A stretch of 8,966 nucleotides of DNA from Nonlabens sp. (GTDB lineage: Bacteria > Bacteroidota > Bacteroidia > Flavobacteriales > Flavobacteriaceae), in the NCBI GenBank assembly GCA_023301395.1, contig JALZUY010000178.1, forward strand, positions 1 to 8,966. The letters run 5' to 3'. Numbering within the stretch: position 1 is the first letter of the stretch; each line of letters begins with the position of its first letter. This document shows, in pieces, positions 5,601 to 8,966 of the stretch. The notes under the pieces were generated by a model. It was given only the letters and a program-made list of their open reading frames with translations, made no database searches and was not told where the DNA came from. Position numbers and translations under genes: made by a program.

Positions 5601-6296
5601 ATGTCTAAAAACATACTACTCATAGGCGGAAGCCACGGAATAGGAAACGCGATAGTGCAACACATGCACAGTGATAACAACATATTTGTAGCATCACGTG
5701 AAAACGAAAACTTACCAAATGGAGTGACGCACATCACATTTGACGCATTAACAGACAAGCTAGATACAAGCTCATTGCCTGAATCTTTGGACGGGTTTGT
5801 GTACTGCCCAGGAAGCATCAATTTAAAGCCGTTTAAGATGTTGAAGCAATCACATTTTGAAGATGATATGAATATCAATTTCTTCTCTATGTTAAAAGTA
5901 ACACGCACAGTTTTACCTCTATTGACAAAAGAAGGAACGAGCAGTATGGTTTATTTCTCTACGGTTGCCGTAGGAACTGGAATGCCTTTTCACACCAGTG
6001 TAGCTGCTGCCAAAGGTGCGATTGAAGGGTTTGCACGAGCACTTGCTGCTGAGTACGCTCCAAAGATACGTGTAAACGTAATCGCTCCATCTTTAGTAGA
6101 TACTGAACTAGCAGCTCGTTTATTAAATAACGATGTTAAGAAAGAAAAAATGGGCGAAATGCATCCATTAAAACGTGTAGGAACACCTGACGATATCGCA
6201 AGTGTTGCAGCATTTTTATTGAATCAAAACGCTGGCTGGATTACAGGTCAAGTGATTGGTGTGAATGGTGGAAAAGGTTCTTTAAGTTTAGGGTAA
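5601..6296 (+). CDS. SDR-family protein lacking the catalytic tyrosine
   Basis: The 231-residue protein has the classical short-chain dehydrogenase/reductase layout. The dinucleotide-binding motif is GGSHGIG (9-15). Ser-Arg at 32-33, at the end of the second strand, usually favours NADP(H). YCPGSIN (68-74) replaces the usual NNAG region. A segment around NIN (91-93) matches the structural Asn. VRVNxIAP-like sequence (RVNVIAPS, 157-164) and GWITGQVIGVNGG (212-224) close the fold. The active-site positions are unusual: the YxxxK motif reads V134-A-A-A-K138, so Tyr is replaced by Val, and the usual Ser position appears to be T121 (FSTVA), with a Ser next to it at 120. The lysine and cofactor site remain. 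It may bind a dinucleotide without reducing a carbonyl, or use another residue. It probably shares a transcript with the SRPBCC gene; its own substrate is unknown. Confidence 0.9.
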   Translation: MSKNILLIGGSHGIGNAIVQHMHSDNNIFVASRENENLPNGVTHITFDALTDKLDTSSLPESLDGFVYCPGSINLKPFKMLKQSHFEDDMNINFFSMLKVTRTVLPLLTKEGTSSMVYFSTVAVGTGMPFHTSVAAAKGAIEGFARALAAEYAPKIRVNVIAPSLVDTELAARLLNNDVKKEKMGEMHPLKRVGTPDDIASVAAFLLNQNAGWITGQVIGVNGGKGSLSLG

Positions 6297-6333
6297 ATTT
6301 AATGTATTGATTTAATCATGTGTTAATAAAAAT

Positions 6334-6390
6334 AAATGTCAGTACGAGCCCAGCCTGCCTTCCAGTTTAGGCAAATCGAGAACAGTTCTC
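6334..6390. repeat. Dispersed intergenic repeat, copy 1
   Basis: This segment before the CPD photolyase gene shares AAATGTCAGT, CAGCCTGCC, GGCAAA and GAACAGTTC in the same order with 7825-7880. It ends in the palindrome GAGAACAGTTCTC (6378-6390). The outer part resembles a GTCAGTTCGAG...TCGAGAAC repeat I recall from intergenic regions of Bacteroidetes genomes. It ends 36 nt before the photolyase ATG. Confidence 0.65.
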
Positions 6391-6426
6391 AGCGATCAAA
6401 ACCCAACGTAAATAACTATTATAAAA

Positions 6427-7749
6427 ATGAGTGAAAAAGTAAATATATTTTGGTTCCGTAGGGATTTGCGGTTAGATGATAATGTTGGTTTTCTAGAAGC
6501 ACTTAAAAGCGATTTACCAGTAGTACCTATTTTCATTTTTGATAAAGACATTCTCGATCACTTACCAGAAGATGATGCTCGTGTAACTTTTATTTTTGAG
6601 GAATTACAGCGCATGCGCAGCAACCTTCGAGAAAACCAAAACAGTTCGCTAGCTCTATTCTATGGGAAACCACTAGAAATCTGGGAAGAGATTACGAGTG
6701 ATTATGAAGTAAACGCTGTGTTTACAAATCGTGATTATGAACCGTATGCACTAGAAAGAGATTTAAAACTCACCACTTTCTTTAATAACCAGAATATAAA
6801 GTTCAACACTTTTAAAGATCAGGTCATTTATGAAAAAGATGATATAGTAAAAGCTGACGGAACTCCTTATGTAGTCTACACTCCTTTTAAAAATAAATGG
6901 TTAGAGAATTTCCGCAATGATGTTGGGAATGCCGAAGATTTGACTATTCATTATACTAATGATTACCTAAACAAGTGTATTAAAAACAGTCTATTACCTA
7001 ATTTAAGCTTGGTAGATATGGGTTTTAAAAAGTCAGCAATAGAGATTCCTGCTTATAATGTAAAACCTGGACTCATAGAAGATTACGAGAAGACTAGAAA
7101 TTTCCCAGCTATAGAAGATGGAACGTCTCGCTTAGGAGTTTATCTAAGATTTGGTGTAGTAAGCACACGCATAATGATGAAAAAAGCAGATCTCGCTATT
7201 GAAAAAACCTTTATGAGTGAGCTCATATGGCGTGAGTTCTTTATGACTATTCTTTATCATTTCCCGCATACAGTAGATAATGCCTTTAGAGCAAAGTACG
7301 ACCGTATCGAGTGGAGAAACAATGAAGCCGAATTTGAGAAATGGAAAACCGGTACCACTGGTTATGCTATCATAGATGCTGGAATGCGAGAATTGAACAC
7401 GACCGGACACATGCATAATCGTGTGCGCATGCTCGTAGCAAGTTTTTTATGCAAGCATTTATTAATAGACTGGCGATGGGGCGAGCGCTATTTTGGTGAG
7501 AAACTTCTAGATTTCGACCTATCTGCAAATGTAGGTAACTGGCAATGGGCTGCTGGTAGTGGTGTTGATGCCGCACCATATTTTAGAATATTCAATCCTA
7601 TTACCCAAAAAGATAAATTTGATAAAGGCTACAAATACATCAAAAAATGGGTTCCTGAGTTTGAAACCAGCAACTACGTAGATATGATGGTGGATCACAA
7701 AGAAGCACGAGAAAGATGTTTGAAAACCTATAAGGAAGCTGTGGCATAA
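6427..7749 (+). CDS. phrB: Class I CPD photolyase (deoxyribodipyrimidine photolyase)
   Basis: The 440-residue protein is a complete class I photolyase. The N-terminal alpha/beta antenna domain starts FWFRRDLRLDDN (8-19). The C-terminal FAD domain contains SELIWRE (264-270), GYAIIDAGMRELNTTG (312-327), MHNRVRM (329-335), DWRWGERYF (348-356) and NWQWAAGSGVDAAPYFR (371-387). Aligned by eye to the E. coli enzyme, E265, W268, N331, M335 and W374 occupy the CPD pocket. W306, W349 and W372 form the electron-transfer triad, and N368 corresponds to the FAD-contacting Asn378. The enzyme uses blue/near-UV light and reduced FAD to split cyclobutane pyrimidine dimers. The antenna cofactor (folate or deazaflavin type) cannot be settled here. 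It follows the SDR gene after 130 nt that contain a dispersed repeat, so it may have its own promoter or be part of a longer transcript. Confidence 0.96.
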   Translation: MSEKVNIFWFRRDLRLDDNVGFLEALKSDLPVVPIFIFDKDILDHLPEDDARVTFIFEELQRMRSNLRENQNSSLALFYGKPLEIWEEITSDYEVNAVFTNRDYEPYALERDLKLTTFFNNQNIKFNTFKDQVIYEKDDIVKADGTPYVVYTPFKNKWLENFRNDVGNAEDLTIHYTNDYLNKCIKNSLLPNLSLVDMGFKKSAIEIPAYNVKPGLIEDYEKTRNFPAIEDGTSRLGVYLRFGVVSTRIMMKKADLAIEKTFMSELIWREFFMTILYHFPHTVDNAFRAKYDRIEWRNNEAEFEKWKTGTTGYAIIDAGMRELNTTGHMHNRVRMLVASFLCKHLLIDWRWGERYFGEKLLDFDLSANVGNWQWAAGSGVDAAPYFRIFNPITQKDKFDKGYKYIKKWVPEFETSNYVDMMVDHKEARERCLKTYKEAVA

Positions 7750-7824
7750 TGAATTTAGAGGTTTGAAAATGTAACTAGAAAGTCGCATTTCGAGATCCTC
7801 AATGCTCGGATTCGTTTTCTAATC

Positions 7825-7880
7825 AAATGTCAGTTTGAACTCAGCCTGCCAGCAGGCAAAAGTAGGTTCAGAACAGTTCC
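7825..7880. repeat. Dispersed intergenic repeat, copy 2
   Basis: This is the second copy of the element at 6334-6390, in the 162-nt gap between the two photolyase-family genes. It contains the hairpin GCCTGC-CA-GCAGGC (7844-7857) and the palindrome GAACAGTTC (7871-7879), nested inside TGAAC/GTTCA arms (7836-7840 with 7866-7870). It ends 31 nt before the next gene's start. A further TTTCGAG...CTCGG stretch at about 7788-7810 may be a fragment of the same kind. Confidence 0.65.
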
Positions 7881-7911
7881 TTAAAATCAGAAGATATTTA
7901 ATACCATAAAT

Positions 7912-8966
7912 TTGAAACAATCCATTAACATCGTTTGGTTTAAAAGAGATTTGAGAATCTTAGATCACGAGCCTTTATTAAAGGCATCGCAATCTGGATT
8001 GCCCATGCTCCTACTCTATGTTTTTGAACCTATGCTGTTGGAAGATGCACATTACAGTAAGCGACATTTTGATTTTATAAAGCAGTCGATAGTAAATATG
8101 AACGATAAGCTGGAGACTATAAACACTAGGCTTTTAAGCATTGAATCTAGAGTTTTGGAAGCTTTTAAAGTTTTAAGTAAATCATACGCTATTGAAAACG
8201 TATTCTCCTATCAAGAAACTGGATTACTCAACACTTTTAAAAGAGATATTGAAGTAAGTCAGTATTTTAAAAGCTGCGGTATTCACTGGCAAGAAAGCGT
8301 TTCAAATGGCGTAGTACGCGGTCTCAAAAACAGAACTAACTGGAAAGAACACTGGATCAAATTCATTAATGAAAACCTACAAGATCCAGATTTTGATAAC
8401 GCTACTTTATTCAGCGATGCAGAACTTAAAGAACTTGAAAAAGACTTTAAAACTGCCCACTTAACCACTGAAAAATCTACAGGATTCCAACCTGGCGGCA
8501 CCACTACTGGATTAAAATACTTTGACAGCTTTCTCAAAGAACGTATTACAGGATACAATCGTTATTATTCAAAACCACTTACTAGTAGACTTCACAGCAG
8601 TAGACTATCGCCTTACATCGCTTGGGGAAATCTGAGTATACGCATGGTTGCCCAAAAAGCGAGCGCGGCAAAACACTACGTAAAAGATAAAAGAACGCTC
8701 AATTCCTTCCTATCGCGATTGCGATGGCAAGCTCATTTCATTGAGAAATTTGAAATGGAACATCAAATGGAATGGCGCAGCGTTCATAGAGCCTATCGTG
8801 ATCTCAATAAACCTATAAATCTAGATTTCCAAAAAGCCTGGCGCACTGGTTATACAGGTTATCCACTGATAGATGCCGCAATGCGATGTTTAAATGCCAC
8901 TGGGTTTATCAACTTCAGGCTGCGTGCGATGTTGACTGGTTTTTTCACCCATCAACTATGGCAGCC
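7912..8966 (+). CDS. Divergent photolyase/cryptochrome-family flavoprotein (3' end outside window)
   Basis: The frame is open from 7885 to the window edge, giving 351 complete codons from the TTG at 7912. No ATG lies between the in-frame TAA (7882-7884) and the conserved antenna-domain start INIVWFKRDLRILDHEPLL, so TTG is the best start. The FAD domain is recognisable: TGLKYFDSFL, SRLSPYIAWGNLSIR, RLRWQAHFIEKFE and TGYPLIDAAMRCLNATGF. W272 and W310 match Trp277 and Trp306 of E. coli photolyase. However, the CPD-contacting positions differ: R269 for Glu274, F335 for Asn341, A339 for Met345. It is therefore not a standard CPD photolyase. It belongs to a group annotated as cryptochrome/deoxyribodipyrimidine photolyase family, and could repair another lesion or act as a photoreceptor. 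It probably lacks about 140 C-terminal residues here, including the rest of the FAD site and the remaining triad positions. Confidence 0.88.
   Translation, partial: MKQSINIVWFKRDLRILDHEPLLKASQSGLPMLLLYVFEPMLLEDAHYSKRHFDFIKQSIVNMNDKLETINTRLLSIESRVLEAFKVLSKSYAIENVFSYQETGLLNTFKRDIEVSQYFKSCGIHWQESVSNGVVRGLKNRTNWKEHWIKFINENLQDPDFDNATLFSDAELKELEKDFKTAHLTTEKSTGFQPGGTTTGLKYFDSFLKERITGYNRYYSKPLTSRLHSSRLSPYIAWGNLSIRMVAQKASAAKHYVKDKRTLNSFLSRLRWQAHFIEKFEMEHQMEWRSVHRAYRDLNKPINLDFQKAWRTGYTGYPLIDAAMRCLNATGFINFRLRAMLTGFFTHQLWQ

Noticed and set aside
5591..5908. Leftward 105-codon open frame opposite the SDR gene
   Set aside because: Antisense shadow of a clearly recognisable SDR gene.
7144..7788. Three leftward open frames opposite the CPD photolyase gene
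   Set aside because: All are antisense to highly conserved photolyase sequence and show no motifs.
6334..7880. The two intergenic repeats as a CRISPR array
   Set aside because: Only two diverged copies about 1.5 kb apart with a gene between them; no regular spacers or cas genes.
8283..8558. Leftward 91-codon open frame opposite the second photolyase-like gene
   Set aside because: Antisense shadow; the rightward frame carries the family motifs.

Overview
The window reads as chromosomal DNA of a marine-type flavobacterium (Bacteroidetes/Bacteroidota, family Flavobacteriaceae). The evidence is low GC, AT-rich leaders without Shine-Dalgarno sequences, promoter-like TAnnTTTG boxes, a decayed secreted protein with GEVED and choice-of-anchor D domains, a Bacteroidetes-type YebC, and a 16-bp CGCTTTCGCGAAAGCG palindrome of a kind I associate from memory with this family. 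The genus cannot be fixed from the sequence alone.

Left edge (1-1061): the 3' end of an IS3-family insertion sequence, reading rightward, abuts a leftward pseudogene. The pseudogene keeps a signal peptide, a GEVED domain, an Ig-like stretch and the start of a choice-of-anchor D repeat. It carries two in-frame stops and a frameshift, and the IS cuts off its C-terminus.

Housekeeping block, leftward (1260-3937): a cytoplasmic BON/LysM protein resembling E. coli Kbp (YgaU) with a clear terminator; a YebC/TACO1-family protein with a recognisable promoter; a secreted helical protein of unknown function; and a pterin-4a-carbinolamine dehydratase. A strong terminator hairpin sits between the last two and runs directly into the start codon of the secreted protein, so that start must be the internal Met at 3592. 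A short divergent region with a perfect 16-bp palindrome (4006-4021) leads to a rightward outer-membrane beta-barrel gene (4053-4811).

Photolyase cluster, rightward (about 5038-8966): SRPBCC protein, SDR-fold protein, class I CPD photolyase, and a second photolyase/cryptochrome homologue that runs off the right edge. The photolyase has the FAD, lesion-binding and Trp-triad residues expected of a working enzyme. The second homologue has replaced the Glu, Asn and Met that line the CPD pocket, so it probably has another substrate or acts as a light sensor. The SDR protein lacks the catalytic Tyr. The first two genes share a 16/17-nt upstream repeat, and both photolyase genes have the same roughly 57-bp dispersed repeat 31-36 nt before their starts. 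The simplest reading is a light/UV-response unit in which the two small proteins support the flavoproteins in an unknown way. That last step is inference. No CRISPR array, tRNA, rRNA or defence system was seen.
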